NCBI GenBank assembly: GCA_903857495.1
Contig: CAIOFF010000061.1
Coordinates: 30,462-94,461, forward strand
Length of the DNA: 64,000 nt
Direction of reading: 5' to 3'
Source of the DNA: an uncultured Holophagaceae bacterium
Lineage (GTDB): Bacteria; Acidobacteriota; Holophagae; Holophagales; Holophagaceae
The notes beneath the pieces are model-generated. The model saw only the letters and a program-made list of their open reading frames with translations, ran no database searches and was not told where the DNA came from. The translations under genes and the position numbers were made by a program. Below are positions 25,621-33,437 of the stretch, piece by piece. How positions within the stretch are numbered: the first letter of the stretch is position 1; every line of letters begins with the position of its first letter.

Positions 25621-26316
25621 ATGGTCAATGTTTCCTTCCTCTCCGCCCACGTGCTCGAGCAGTTCCTCATCCAGGCCCGGCTCACCCGGGCGGTGGCCAG
25701 CCTCCGCCTGCAGAAGGCCAACTCCCGGCTGCTGGGCGATCTGCGGATCCACAGCTTCCGCGCGGGTGCGACGCTCGAGCTGTCCGGCCTCCACGCCCGG
25801 GACCTGGTGCCCGTGGAAGGCACGCCGGTGACCCTCACCGTCCTCCTGGGCGACGAGGTGCTGAGCCTGGAGTCCGAGCTGCTGGCGCCCATCCAGGACG
25901 AGGAGGGGCACACCCTGCTCCACCTCCGCTGGCCCCACGAGCCCGCCCACCTGCACCGCCGCCGCGACATGCGGGTGGCCGGGCCCGATCAGTCGCCCCT
26001 GAAGGTCCAGGTGACCCTGGGGGACCGCAAGCTGGAGGCCCTCCTGGTGAACCTCACGGAGACCGGCGTGGGCCTCGCCTTCGAGGAGGCCGTGATGGTG
26101 GACCTCCACGCCGCCGTGGAGATCGACGCGGAGCTGCCGGACGGCGCCATCCTGCACTGCCCCGGTGAGGTGCGGCACCTGAACTTCCTCGAGGGCCAGG
26201 ACTATCCCACCCGCCTGGGCATCGTGCTCCATCCGCTGCCGGGCACCGACCTCGAGCCCATCCACCGCTTCATCCAGGCCCGCCGCACGGATCGCTCCCA
26301 CTCAACCGCACGCTAG
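25621..26316 (+). CDS. PilZ domain protein, probable cyclic-di-GMP receptor
   Basis: A 231-residue protein with a YcgR-type N-terminal strand domain (about 30-115) and a PilZ domain (about 117-222). The c-di-GMP-binding RxxxR is present within HRRRDMRV. The second motif (D/N)xSxxG appears as NLTETGVGL, with Thr in place of Ser. Proteins like this tie c-di-GMP levels to motility or secretion machinery. The ATG at 25621 is preceded by GAAAGGCAG. Its 3' end overlaps the convergent DsbD-N-like gene by four bases. Confidence 0.8.
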   Translation: MVNVSFLSAHVLEQFLIQARLTRAVASLRLQKANSRLLGDLRIHSFRAGATLELSGLHARDLVPVEGTPVTLTVLLGDEVLSLESELLAPIQDEEGHTLLHLRWPHEPAHLHRRRDMRVAGPDQSPLKVQVTLGDRKLEALLVNLTETGVGLAFEEAVMVDLHAAVEIDAELPDGAILHCPGEVRHLNFLEGQDYPTRLGIVLHPLPGTDLEPIHRFIQARRTDRSHSTAR

Positions 26317-26714
26317 TTGGTGCCGGGGATCTCCTCTGCCGACGCCGCCAGGGTGCGCTTGATGGGCAGGAAGCAGACACCATCCGGGCCCTCGGTGCAG
26401 GGCTGGTAGGTCACGAGCAGCCGGACCGGGTCCTCCAGCTTGCGGCCCGCCAGCGCGAGGCGCACGGTGCCGCGCAGGATCGGGTCACCGGCGTCGTCGA
26501 TCTCGCTGGTGGCGGGCAGGGGGGCGCAGGTGAGGGAACCCCTGGAGACCAGGGCCACCTTGAAGCTGCGGGCCTTGAGGTGCACGTTGTCCGGCAGCCT
26601 CAGGAACAGCGCGCCCCCGGCCACGCTGAGCGCGACATCCTTGGCAGGGTCGAAGCCTGCGGCGGAAAGGGCCTGCGCGGCCACCATCAGGAAGGGGATC
26701 AGGACACGTCGCAT
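26313..26714 (-). CDS. periplasmic DsbD N-terminal-like domain protein
   Basis: A 133-residue protein with a signal peptide (VLIPFLMVAAQALSAAG). Its immunoglobulin-like fold matches the N-terminal domain of DsbD: VSRGSLTCAPLPATSEI...RGTVRLAL, then the cysteine pair in YQPCTEGPDGVCFLPIKR (compare the DsbD alpha-domain pattern YQxC...xxCyPP). It lacks the membrane and thioredoxin domains of full DsbD, so it would act as a stand-alone periplasmic thiol carrier. It ends the TlpA-DUF4266 / DUF3570 / ApbE block, four bases after apbE, which fits a role in maintaining reduced thiols there. Confidence 0.75.
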   Translation of the reverse strand: MRRVLIPFLMVAAQALSAAGFDPAKDVALSVAGGALFLRLPDNVHLKARSFKVALVSRGSLTCAPLPATSEIDDAGDPILRGTVRLALAGRKLEDPVRLLVTYQPCTEGPDGVCFLPIKRTLAASAEEIPGTN

Positions 26715-26718
26715 GGCC

Positions 26719-27660
26719 TCAGGCTCCAGCAGGAAGGTCGGAAATCCGGGCCATGCCCGAGGTGGCCAGGAGCTCCCCGGCCTCGGTAATCAGGGCGCCT
26801 TCCACAGAGGGCGTCGCTTCCAGCAGCTGCAGGCCACACTCCGGCCCCAGCAGGAAGGACGCGGTGGCGAGCCGCCCGGCCTCGGCGGCCGTGGGCGCCA
26901 CCACCGTGGTGGAGGCGAGGCCTCGGGCGGGCCAGCCTGTGGTTGCATTGAGCAGGTGGTGGTAGCGCACGCCGTCCACCTCGAAGCCGCGCTCGTAGTC
27001 CCCGGAGGTGGCCACCCCGCAGTCGGCTTGGGCGCGGATCGCGAAGCGGCAGCGGGCGCGGTCCCGGGGATCCTGCACACCGATGAGCCAGGGCGCGCCA
27101 TCGCCCCGCCGCCCCACGGTGCGCACATCCCCCAGCAGGTTCACCATGGCCGATTCCACGCCCCGGGCCTTGAGCAGCTCGGCCACGCGGTCCGCGGCGT
27201 ACTCCTTGCCGACGCCGCCCAGGTCCAGCTCCATGCCCTCCCGGGCCAAGCGGACCGTGCCGTGGCTCAGCTCCACGGCCCGGTGGTCCACGCGGGTCAG
27301 CAGGGCCTGGATGGCCGCCTCCGCGGGCACCTCGGCCCGCTTGAAGTCCCAGACCTGGCGCAGCACCCCCACGGTGGGGTCGAAGCGGCCCCCAGTCAGA
27401 CGCGCCAGCTCCAGGGCACTTCGCACCAGGGCCTCGGTCTCGTCGTCCACCGCCAGCGGGGCGCCGCCGGCCTCGTCGTTGAGCTGGCCCACCACACTGG
27501 TGGCGCGGTAGCGGCTGAACTTCTGCTCGATGCGCCGAGCCTCGGCCACCGCCTCGCGGCCCAGGCGGGTGGCGGCAGCTTCGCCGCGGTCGTCCACGAA
27601 CTTCAGCAGCGCGTCGCCCCCCATGAGCGGGAAGCGCACGGTGTAGAGGGTCCGCTCCAA
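26719..27660 (-). CDS. apbE: FAD:protein FMN transferase (ApbE family)
   Basis: A 313-residue enzyme that attaches FMN covalently to Thr/Ser of exported redox proteins. Family signatures are FSRYRATSVVGQLND, GRFDPTVGVL, MELDLGGVGKEYAADRVAELL, VNLLGDVRTVG, WLIGVQDPR, and the metal/FAD-binding TSGDYERGFEVDGVRYHHLLNATTGWPARG. The start is uncertain: I use the TTG at 27660, just inside the upstream DUF3570 end; a GTG at 27639 is the alternative. No lipobox is seen, unlike many ApbE proteins, so it may act in the cytoplasm or reach the periplasm by another route. Its neighbours DUF3570 and TlpA-DUF4266 are probable partners. Confidence 0.9.
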   Translation of the reverse strand: MERTLYTVRFPLMGGDALLKFVDDRGEAAATRLGREAVAEARRIEQKFSRYRATSVVGQLNDEAGGAPLAVDDETEALVRSALELARLTGGRFDPTVGVLRQVWDFKRAEVPAEAAIQALLTRVDHRAVELSHGTVRLAREGMELDLGGVGKEYAADRVAELLKARGVESAMVNLLGDVRTVGRRGDGAPWLIGVQDPRDRARCRFAIRAQADCGVATSGDYERGFEVDGVRYHHLLNATTGWPARGLASTTVVAPTAAEAGRLATASFLLGPECGLQLLEATPSVEGALITEAGELLATSGMARISDLPAGA

Positions 27661-27668
27661 GGCGGGGG

Positions 27669-28895
27669 TCAGTACTTCCACTTCAGGCCCAGGGTGACGG
27701 TGGTGGCGTTGACATCCGCTGCGGAGGTGGCGGGGCCCGCATAGATCGCCGGGAGGCTGCCGCTGCCCGCGGTCTTGAGCGGTGTCACCTGGTCCCGCCC
27801 CGACTGGAGCTGGTAGGAGGCTCCGAGGCTTAAGGTGAGCCCTGGCTTGAGGTCCACGGCGACGGCACAGCCCAGGAGGAGGCTGCTGAAGGCCGACAGC
27901 CGGTAGTCCGCCGACATGAAGGGCTGGGCCGCATCGAAGCGGGCGCCGTAGAAGGAGGCTGCGCGCTGGCTGTAGGCCCGCAGGCGCGGCGTCAGGATCC
28001 AGCCTTCGTCCAGGTGCTGGTCGTAGGTGAAGTCCAGGGTGTGCGCCTTGATGCCCCAGTCGTCCGTGTAGTAGCGGTAGGAGGTCTTGAGGGCCCCGTC
28101 CCATTCGAAGTAGTGGGCGTGCTTGACCAGGAAGGCATCCCGGACGCGGGTGTCCGGCCGGTGCTCGCCCTGGGTGAGGCTGCCCACGGTCACGATGAGG
28201 TAGGGTTCATCCAGGTAGCCGCTCAGGTTCATGCGGGAGGCGCTGAAGTCGATCAGGTCCTCGGCGCCCAGAATCCAGGTCCAGCCCAGGGCGTAGCCCC
28301 GGGTCTTCTTGGGCAGGCGCAGGGTGCTGGTCACCGGGGCCACGGTGTCGTTGGCCAGGGACAGTCCGTAGTGGAGGGTGCCGCGCCCCTGAGCCATGGT
28401 CCAGGCATCCGAGAGCCCGAAGCCCTGGGAGGTGTAGTCCTTCTCCACGGAGTGGGAGATGTCCACCGTGGGGAGGTGGGCCCCGATGCGGCGGCCCCAG
28501 GTGAAGCCCTGGGCATTGCGTTCGTCCATGTACTGGACCATGGGGATCTTGCCCGCGGCGTTGGTGGTCCGGTTGCCCGAGGCCGAGGTGGTGGTCGTGA
28601 CGCTGAGGGTGGGATAGCCGCCCGTGGGCGAGGCCCCGGAGACGCTGTCGTGGGCGAGCAGCAGATCAATCTGCCCAAGGGCCTCGCTCAGCTCGTGGTG
28701 CAGCAGCAGCGTGGGGCTCTTCACCTGGGTGCGGCCATCGGTCTCGTTGTAGAAGAGGTAGCGCAGCTCCACAGCGGACTGGGCCAGGGCCACCCGGCCC
28801 GTGAGGATGCCCATGCCGGCCACCATCCAGGGCAGGCCCTGGAGCGCCAGACGACCCCGCCGCCGGACCTTGCGCGCGCGCTCAGTTGCAGCCAC
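27669..28895 (-). CDS. DUF3570 protein, probable outer-membrane beta-barrel
   Basis: About 408 residues. A basic n-region (ERARKVRRRGR) and hydrophobic core (WMVAGMGILTG...VALAQ) form a signal peptide. The mature chain is dominated by alternating amphipathic strands ending in an aromatic C-terminus (VTLGLKWKY), typical of outer-membrane barrels. Family cues are ELRYLFYNETDGRTQVKSP, YTSQGFGLSDAW and the Tyr-rich SYRYYTDDWGIKAHTLDFTYDQHL. I chose the GTG at 28895 because GGGAGG lies five bases upstream; an ATG at 28946 would lengthen it inside the TlpA gene. DUF3570, DUF4266, ApbE and TlpA commonly occur together; the barrel's role is unknown. Confidence 0.82.
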   Translation of the reverse strand: MAATERARKVRRRGRLALQGLPWMVAGMGILTGRVALAQSAVELRYLFYNETDGRTQVKSPTLLLHHELSEALGQIDLLLAHDSVSGASPTGGYPTLSVTTTTSASGNRTTNAAGKIPMVQYMDERNAQGFTWGRRIGAHLPTVDISHSVEKDYTSQGFGLSDAWTMAQGRGTLHYGLSLANDTVAPVTSTLRLPKKTRGYALGWTWILGAEDLIDFSASRMNLSGYLDEPYLIVTVGSLTQGEHRPDTRVRDAFLVKHAHYFEWDGALKTSYRYYTDDWGIKAHTLDFTYDQHLDEGWILTPRLRAYSQRAASFYGARFDAAQPFMSADYRLSAFSSLLLGCAVAVDLKPGLTLSLGASYQLQSGRDQVTPLKTAGSGSLPAIYAGPATSAADVNATTVTLGLKWKY

Positions 28896-29604
28896 AGCCA
28901 CCTCCCGCCGCGCCGCCATTGCCCGCGGCCCCTTCCTTGCTGGCATGGATGTGCTCCCGGAAGAAGCCCGTGAGGGTGTCCCCGTCGAGGCTCATGATGG
29001 GATCCGCCAGGTGGCCCCGGCGCCAAGCCTTCAGGCTGCCTGTGGCCTGCAGCCCTGAAGCGACGCGGACCTCCTTCGGCGCCGGGCTGCCGGCCAGCAG
29101 GGCCGCCACGGCCGTGGCCTCTTCCTGGACATGCGCCCCGCCCTCAAAGCGGGCTGCGATGCGGCCCTCACGGTCGATGAGGAAGGTGGTGGGCATGGCC
29201 ACCACCGAGAAGGCCTCCCCGGTGCGGCCCGTGGCATCCTGCAGGATCGTGAACTGCACCGGGACCTGCTCCAGGAAGGCACTGACCGCGGCCGTCTCTT
29301 CGTCCAGCGAGATGCCCACCACCTTCACGCCCTGGCCCGCGAACCGGCTCTGGAGCTTGTCCAGCTCGGGCATGCTCTTGCGGCAGGGGCCGCACCAGGA
29401 GGCCCAGAAGTCCACGACCACCACCTGGCCCTTGAGCGCCGCCAGGGAGAAGGCCTTGCCCTTCGAGTCCTTCAGCTGCACCTCCGGCGCCGGGTCGCCC
29501 TTGCCGGCAGCAGACAGGCTGGACCCCGCCAGGAAGAGGGCCGCGCTTAGCGCCAGCCAGGCCAGGCGGCCGGGAAATCGGGGGGATGGGTGCAGTGCGA
29601 GCAT
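28882..29604 (-). CDS. TlpA-type thioredoxin fused to a C-terminal DUF4266 segment
   Basis: A 240-residue exported protein. The signal peptide is WLALSAALFLAGSSLSAAG. A TlpA/AhpC-like redox domain (about 35-175) holds the active site WCGPC in VDFWASWCGPCRKSMPELDKL and a VVAMPTTFLID cis-proline loop. The last about 50 residues (WRRGHLADPIMSLD...SKEG...GGGCGCN) match DUF4266, which is normally a separate small lipoprotein ending in GGGCGC(N/G). Here it has been joined to the thioredoxin. The two C-terminal cysteines may be a substrate for the redox domain or a metal/thiol site. It is the first gene of the cluster, with AGGAG upstream of the ATG at 29604. Confidence 0.85.
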   Translation of the reverse strand: MLALHPSPRFPGRLAWLALSAALFLAGSSLSAAGKGDPAPEVQLKDSKGKAFSLAALKGQVVVVDFWASWCGPCRKSMPELDKLQSRFAGQGVKVVGISLDEETAAVSAFLEQVPVQFTILQDATGRTGEAFSVVAMPTTFLIDREGRIAARFEGGAHVQEEATAVAALLAGSPAPKEVRVASGLQATGSLKAWRRGHLADPIMSLDGDTLTGFFREHIHASKEGAAGNGGAAGGGCGCN

Positions 29605-29616
29605 GGGTCTCCTGAG

Positions 29617-29656
29617 AGCCCAGGGCCCGGCGCTGGAAGCCTCCGGACCCTGGGCT
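29617..29656 (-). promoter_or_regulatory. leader hairpin ahead of the TlpA-DUF4266 gene
   Basis: A nine-base perfect inverted repeat, AGCCCAGGG at 29617-29625 and CCCTGGGCT at 29648-29656, sits immediately before the ribosome-binding site. It would fold in the 5' leader and could affect translation or be an attenuator. No poly-U tract follows on the minus strand, so it is not a classical terminator. Confidence 0.4.
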
Positions 29657-29704
29657 GATAATGCGTGTTCCTACATCTATGCTGCCACCGAACGAAAGGA
29701 TCCC

Positions 29705-29719
29705 GGAGAATTAATCTCC
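29705..29719. promoter_or_regulatory. possible operator: GGAGA-N5-TCTCC inverted repeat
   Basis: GGAGAATTAATCTCC stands in the short AT-richer part of the gap upstream of the TlpA-DUF4266 gene. The symmetric arms with an AATTA centre are typical of a homodimer-binding site. No regulator for it is encoded beside the cluster. The rest of the 156-base gap shows only the leader hairpin. Confidence 0.3.
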
Positions 29720-29760
29720 AGAGATTTCAGCCTTTTCGGGCCAGCCGCTCCGGAACCGCC

Positions 29761-30069
29761 CTACCCCCCACCCCGCTGGAACCCCCGGTGGAAGCGGGCC
29801 ATGAAGGCTGCCACCTGCGCCTCGGAGTGGCCCTCGAAGGTCAATTCCACCCGGTGCCTGACCAGCGACAGGCGCCCGAGCCGCAGGGGCTCCAGGGGCT
29901 GGAGCGCCAGCGACCAGCGCCGCACACCCTCTGTGTGCCGGAAGACCCCATCTGCCCCCGCCTGCGGCGTGAGGCCCACGGCCTCGGGCAGCAGGCGCAG
30001 GAAGTCCTCCCGGCTGATGGTCATCTCCAGGCTCAGCCGCTGGTCCCGGGGAGCCTCGTCCCTAGCCAC
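29761..30069 (-). CDS. small protein of unknown function at the end of the aldehyde oxidoreductase operon
   Basis: A 102-residue protein from a GTG at 30069 (an internal ATG at 30024 gives MTISREDF and is an alternative). It contains ISREDFLRLLPEAVG, RRWSLALQPLEPLRLGRLSLVRHRVELTFEG and a C-terminal helix SEAQVAAFMARFHRGFQRGGG. There is no cysteine or metal motif. It overlaps the MoaD-like gene by eight bases, so it is translated with the operon. Its beta-alpha arrangement and position suggest a role in tungstopterin insertion or enzyme assembly, but that is a guess from context only. Confidence 0.65.
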   Translation of the reverse strand: MARDEAPRDQRLSLEMTISREDFLRLLPEAVGLTPQAGADGVFRHTEGVRRWSLALQPLEPLRLGRLSLVRHRVELTFEGHSEAQVAAFMARFHRGFQRGGG

Positions 30070-30316
30070 CGGCGACGGGGGGCCAGATGGCCAGGGCCTG
30101 GCCCGCTTCCAGCACCTTCGTGGCCCGGTCGCCTACGGCCACCCACACCCCATCCACCAGCACGATGGCGCACTCCCCCGACTGCAGGCCCATGAGCTGG
30201 ATCACCGCCAGGACCGTGGTGCCGGGCTCGAGGTCCAGCTGCAGGCAGTGGCTGGACCGCGCCTCCGCCGGGAGGCGGATGCTGAGGGACGCGAACAGCT
30301 TGAGCGTGATCTTCAT
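30062..30316 (-). CDS. MoaD/ThiS-like ubiquitin-fold sulfur carrier
   Basis: An 84-residue protein with the beta-grasp pattern of MoaD: ITLKLFASLSIRLP at the start, then PGTTVLAVIQLMGL, VLVDGVWVAVGDRATKVLEAGQALAIWPPVAGG. The C-terminal Gly-Gly that is adenylated and thiocarboxylated in sulfur carriers is present. Within an aldehyde oxidoreductase operon it likely serves synthesis of the bis-pyranopterin tungsten cofactor. Its ATG overlaps the stop of the FAD oxidoreductase gene (ATGA), implying coupled translation. Confidence 0.85.
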   Translation of the reverse strand: MKITLKLFASLSIRLPAEARSSHCLQLDLEPGTTVLAVIQLMGLQSGECAIVLVDGVWVAVGDRATKVLEAGQALAIWPPVAGG

Positions 30317-31557
30317 GCCAGGCGATGCGCCGCCGCGAGGTAGGCCGGCATGACCAGCGTGGGGTCGTCCAGCAGGCGCTGCTTCCAGGGGCCCAGCCGC
30401 AGCTTGCCTTCGATGAGCCCGCGCAGGGCGCCGACGTGATCGGTGAAGCCCACGGTGTTGGCGCCGACCAGGCGGTCGCCGTCGAACTGCAGGTTCATGT
30501 AGCGGTAGCGGGCCTCGTCCAGCAGCTCGGTGGACTCCCCACCGGGCACGCCCTCCCACTCGCCGAAAGACGAGGAAACGAGGCCAAGGGTGGTGAGTAC
30601 GTTGAAGACCAGGCTCCCCTGGAAGGCCGTGGGCTTGCCGGCCATGTTCAGTGCCGCGATGCGCCCCTGCTCCACGGCGTTGGGCTGGATGGCGTTGACC
30701 TGACGCTTGCCGCTAAGGCAGTCCACGGACTCGGCCACATCCCCGGCGGCGTAGATGCCGGGCACGCTGCTCTGAAGGTTTGCGTCCACCACGATGCCCT
30801 GGTTGATCTCGATGCCGCTGCCGGCCAGGAACTCCAGGTTCGGGTCCACGCCCACGGCGCTGAGGTAGACATCGGCGGGCAGCACCCGCCCCTCGCCCAG
30901 GTCCACCTGGAGGACGCCGTCCTTCTGGCTCAGGCCCTTGGGCTGGGTGCGGGTCAGGATCTTCACGCCCTTGGCCTCGCACCAGCGCCGCAGCATGTTG
31001 CTGGCGGCGGGGTTCATCATGCGGCGGACCATGTAGCCGCTGCGCACCAGGATCGTCAGGTCCACGCCCTTGGAGAGCAGGCCCTCCATGATGATGCAGC
31101 CCACGAAGCCCGCGCCCATCTGGACGACGCGGGTGCCCGGCTTGGCCTTGGCCAGGATGGCGCGGGCGTCGGCGAGGGTCCAGCAGGCCTGGACCCCGGG
31201 CAGGTCGATGCCCGGGATCTTCTCCAGGCTGGGCCGGGAGCCGGTGGCGATGAGCAGGCGGTCGTAGGCCAGGAGACTGCCCTCGCCCAGGTCCACGGTG
31301 CGGGCGGCGGTATTGACGGCGTGGGCGCGGGCCTGGACCAGACCGATGCGCAGGCGCTGGAAGTGGTCCGAAGTCTTTCGGAGGTGAGTGCCCTCCTCGC
31401 CGATGTCCCCCCGGAGCAGGTAGGGGATGGCCATGCGGGAGTAGGGCGCCTCCCCTTCGCCGCAGAGCATGAATATCTCTGCGGCGGGGTCGGCCTTGCG
31501 CAGGGTCTCCGCGGCAACCACCCCCGCGGGACCGCTTCCGATGATGACGTGTCGCAT
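30313..31557 (-). CDS. FAD-dependent pyridine nucleotide-disulfide oxidoreductase of the AOR operon
   Basis: A 414-residue flavoprotein. An FAD-binding Rossmann motif opens the chain (VIIGSGPAGVVAAE). A second, NAD(P)H-binding fold follows (VVQMGAGFVGCIIMEGL, GxGxxG present). GIYAAGDVAE marks the FAD pyrophosphate/ribityl contact. There is no CxxxxC redox disulfide, so it resembles NADH oxidase/nitrite reductase-type reductases. In this operon it most likely passes electrons between the AOR ferredoxin subunit and NAD(P). Start ATG at 31557, 17 bases after the AOR stop. Confidence 0.85.
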   Translation of the reverse strand: MRHVIIGSGPAGVVAAETLRKADPAAEIFMLCGEGEAPYSRMAIPYLLRGDIGEEGTHLRKTSDHFQRLRIGLVQARAHAVNTAARTVDLGEGSLLAYDRLLIATGSRPSLEKIPGIDLPGVQACWTLADARAILAKAKPGTRVVQMGAGFVGCIIMEGLLSKGVDLTILVRSGYMVRRMMNPAASNMLRRWCEAKGVKILTRTQPKGLSQKDGVLQVDLGEGRVLPADVYLSAVGVDPNLEFLAGSGIEINQGIVVDANLQSSVPGIYAAGDVAESVDCLSGKRQVNAIQPNAVEQGRIAALNMAGKPTAFQGSLVFNVLTTLGLVSSSFGEWEGVPGGESTELLDEARYRYMNLQFDGDRLVGANTVGFTDHVGALRGLIEGKLRLGPWKQRLLDDPTLVMPAYLAAAHRLA

Positions 31558-31574
31558 GAGGATCCTGGGCTGGG

Positions 31575-33425
31575 TCAGAGGCTGAGACGGGTGCGGGTGG
31601 CGGCGGTCGGAACGCCCTCGGCGCTCCACCCGCGGACCTCATAGTACTCCGGCAGCATCTTGTCCAGGTGGCACACGGCGCCCTTCTGGGGGCCGGTCTT
31701 GATGGCCTCCGTCAGCAGGCGGGGCGGCAGGGTGTCATCCTTCTTGCTGAGGCCCGCGCCCAGGTTGAACTCGCGCTCCAGGTTCCAGATGCGCTCGCCG
31801 ACCAGGAGCAGCCGCTCCTCGGACCAGTCGCCCTCGCAGGCGGCCTGGATCTGGGGCTGGATGTCCTGCAGGCCCCACGCGAAGGTGGTGAAGAGGCAGA
31901 TGCCGGCGGAATCCACCACGGCGGTGAGGTCCTGGAAGGCCTTCAGCATGGCGGGCTTGCCCTCGGTGGCCTGGGGCTCCATCTTCACGGGGATGCCCAG
32001 CACCTCGGGGGAGACCATGTAGCCGCGGACGTGGCAGGCGCCGCGGTTGCTGGTGGCGTATTCCAGGCCCATGCCCTGCAGGCCGCGGCCATCGTAGGCC
32101 GGGAACTCCTGGCCTTTGACGGTCATGGACAGCTCGGGACGGCCATACTTGGCGCAGAGCCGCTTGGAGCCGAGGCCGATGATCTTGCCGAAGCCTTCGC
32201 CGACGGCGGTCCACTCCGCGAGCTTGACCAGGGCCTCCGCGGAGCCCCAGGTCAGCTTGAGGCCCACCTCGGCCTCGGTGAGGATGCCCAGGTCGTAGAG
32301 CTCCATGGCCGCGCCCACGGTGGCCCCGAAGGAGATGGGGTCGTAGCCGTCCTCGTTGCAGAGGAAGTTGGCGTAGGTGAGGGCTTCCAGGTCCGACACG
32401 CCATTGGCGGCGCCCAGGGCCCAGGCGGCCTCGTACTCCACGCCGCCGGAGGCGCCGTGGTACTGGGGCTTGTCCTTCACGCTGAAGTGGTTCGGATCCA
32501 TGCGGGAGATGCGGCCGCAGGCGATGGTGCAGCCGAAGCAGGCGCCGTTCTTCACCAGGTTGGGCTTGCCGTCCGTGGGCCGCTTCTCGTGCATGGCCTC
32601 GCCGCCGATGGCGTTGGCGCCCTCGAACTGCGCCTCGCGGTGGTTGTAGCTGGGCAGCGCGCCCAGCTCGTTGATGATGTTCATGAGCACCTGGGTGCCG
32701 TAGGTGGGCAGGCCCACGCCGGTCACGCCGTTGGCCGCCAGCACGGCCTTGCCCGCGTCCACGGCCGTGAAGAAGGCCTCGGGATTGGCCACCTGGTAGG
32801 CATCGGTGAGCGTGCCGCGCACGGCCACGGCCTTGAGGTTCTTGGAGCCCATGACCGCACCCACGCCGGACCGCCCCGCGGCGCGGTGCAGGTCGTTGAC
32901 GATGGCGGCGTACATGACGCCCGACTCACCGGCGCGGCCGATGGAGGCCACGCGGATCTGGGGATCCTGGTGCGCCTTCTTGATGGTCTCCTCGGTGTGC
33001 CAGGTGGTCTTGCCCCACAGGTGGGAGGCGTCCAGCAGCTCAGCCTTGCCATCGATGATGAGCAGGTAGACCGGCTTCGCGGAGCGGCCCTCGAAGATGA
33101 CCATGTCCCAGCCCGCGAACTTCAGCTCGGCGCCGAAGTAGCCGCCGGAGTTGGAGCAGGCGATGGCGCCCGTGAGGGGCCCCTTGGTCACCACGGAGTA
33201 GCGGCCGCCCGTGGCGGCCATGGTGCCCGTGAGAGGACCGGTCACGAAGATGAGCTTGTTCCCTTCTGCCAGGGGATCGACCTTGGGATCGATCTCCGAG
33301 CAGAGGTACTTGGTGGCCAGACCCCGCTGGCCCAGGTAGTCCTGGGCCCACTGCTGGTTCAGCGGCTCGGTGGTGCAGGTGCCCGCCGTGAGGTTGACGC
33401 GAAGAACCTTCTTAGTCCATGCCAT
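31575..33425 (-). CDS. aor: aldehyde:ferredoxin oxidoreductase, tungsten type
   Basis: A 616-residue catalytic subunit that interconverts aldehydes and acids with a tungsto-bispterin centre and one [4Fe-4S] cluster. The N-terminal pterin-binding domain shows LRVNLTAGTC, GPLTGTMAATGGRY, SNSGGYFGAELKFAG and GRSGVGAVMGSKNLKA. Cluster cysteines are in GACFGCTIACGR (296, 299, 303) with the fourth in DSAGICLF near residue 500. Length is typical. AGGAG precedes the ATG at 33425. The ferredoxin, FAD oxidoreductase and MoaD-like genes around it form a complete enzyme and cofactor unit, suggesting anaerobic aldehyde or acid metabolism. Confidence 0.93.
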   Translation of the reverse strand: MAWTKKVLRVNLTAGTCTTEPLNQQWAQDYLGQRGLATKYLCSEIDPKVDPLAEGNKLIFVTGPLTGTMAATGGRYSVVTKGPLTGAIACSNSGGYFGAELKFAGWDMVIFEGRSAKPVYLLIIDGKAELLDASHLWGKTTWHTEETIKKAHQDPQIRVASIGRAGESGVMYAAIVNDLHRAAGRSGVGAVMGSKNLKAVAVRGTLTDAYQVANPEAFFTAVDAGKAVLAANGVTGVGLPTYGTQVLMNIINELGALPSYNHREAQFEGANAIGGEAMHEKRPTDGKPNLVKNGACFGCTIACGRISRMDPNHFSVKDKPQYHGASGGVEYEAAWALGAANGVSDLEALTYANFLCNEDGYDPISFGATVGAAMELYDLGILTEAEVGLKLTWGSAEALVKLAEWTAVGEGFGKIIGLGSKRLCAKYGRPELSMTVKGQEFPAYDGRGLQGMGLEYATSNRGACHVRGYMVSPEVLGIPVKMEPQATEGKPAMLKAFQDLTAVVDSAGICLFTTFAWGLQDIQPQIQAACEGDWSEERLLLVGERIWNLEREFNLGAGLSKKDDTLPPRLLTEAIKTGPQKGAVCHLDKMLPEYYEVRGWSAEGVPTAATRTRLSL

Positions 33426-33437
33426 GGCAGTCGCTCC

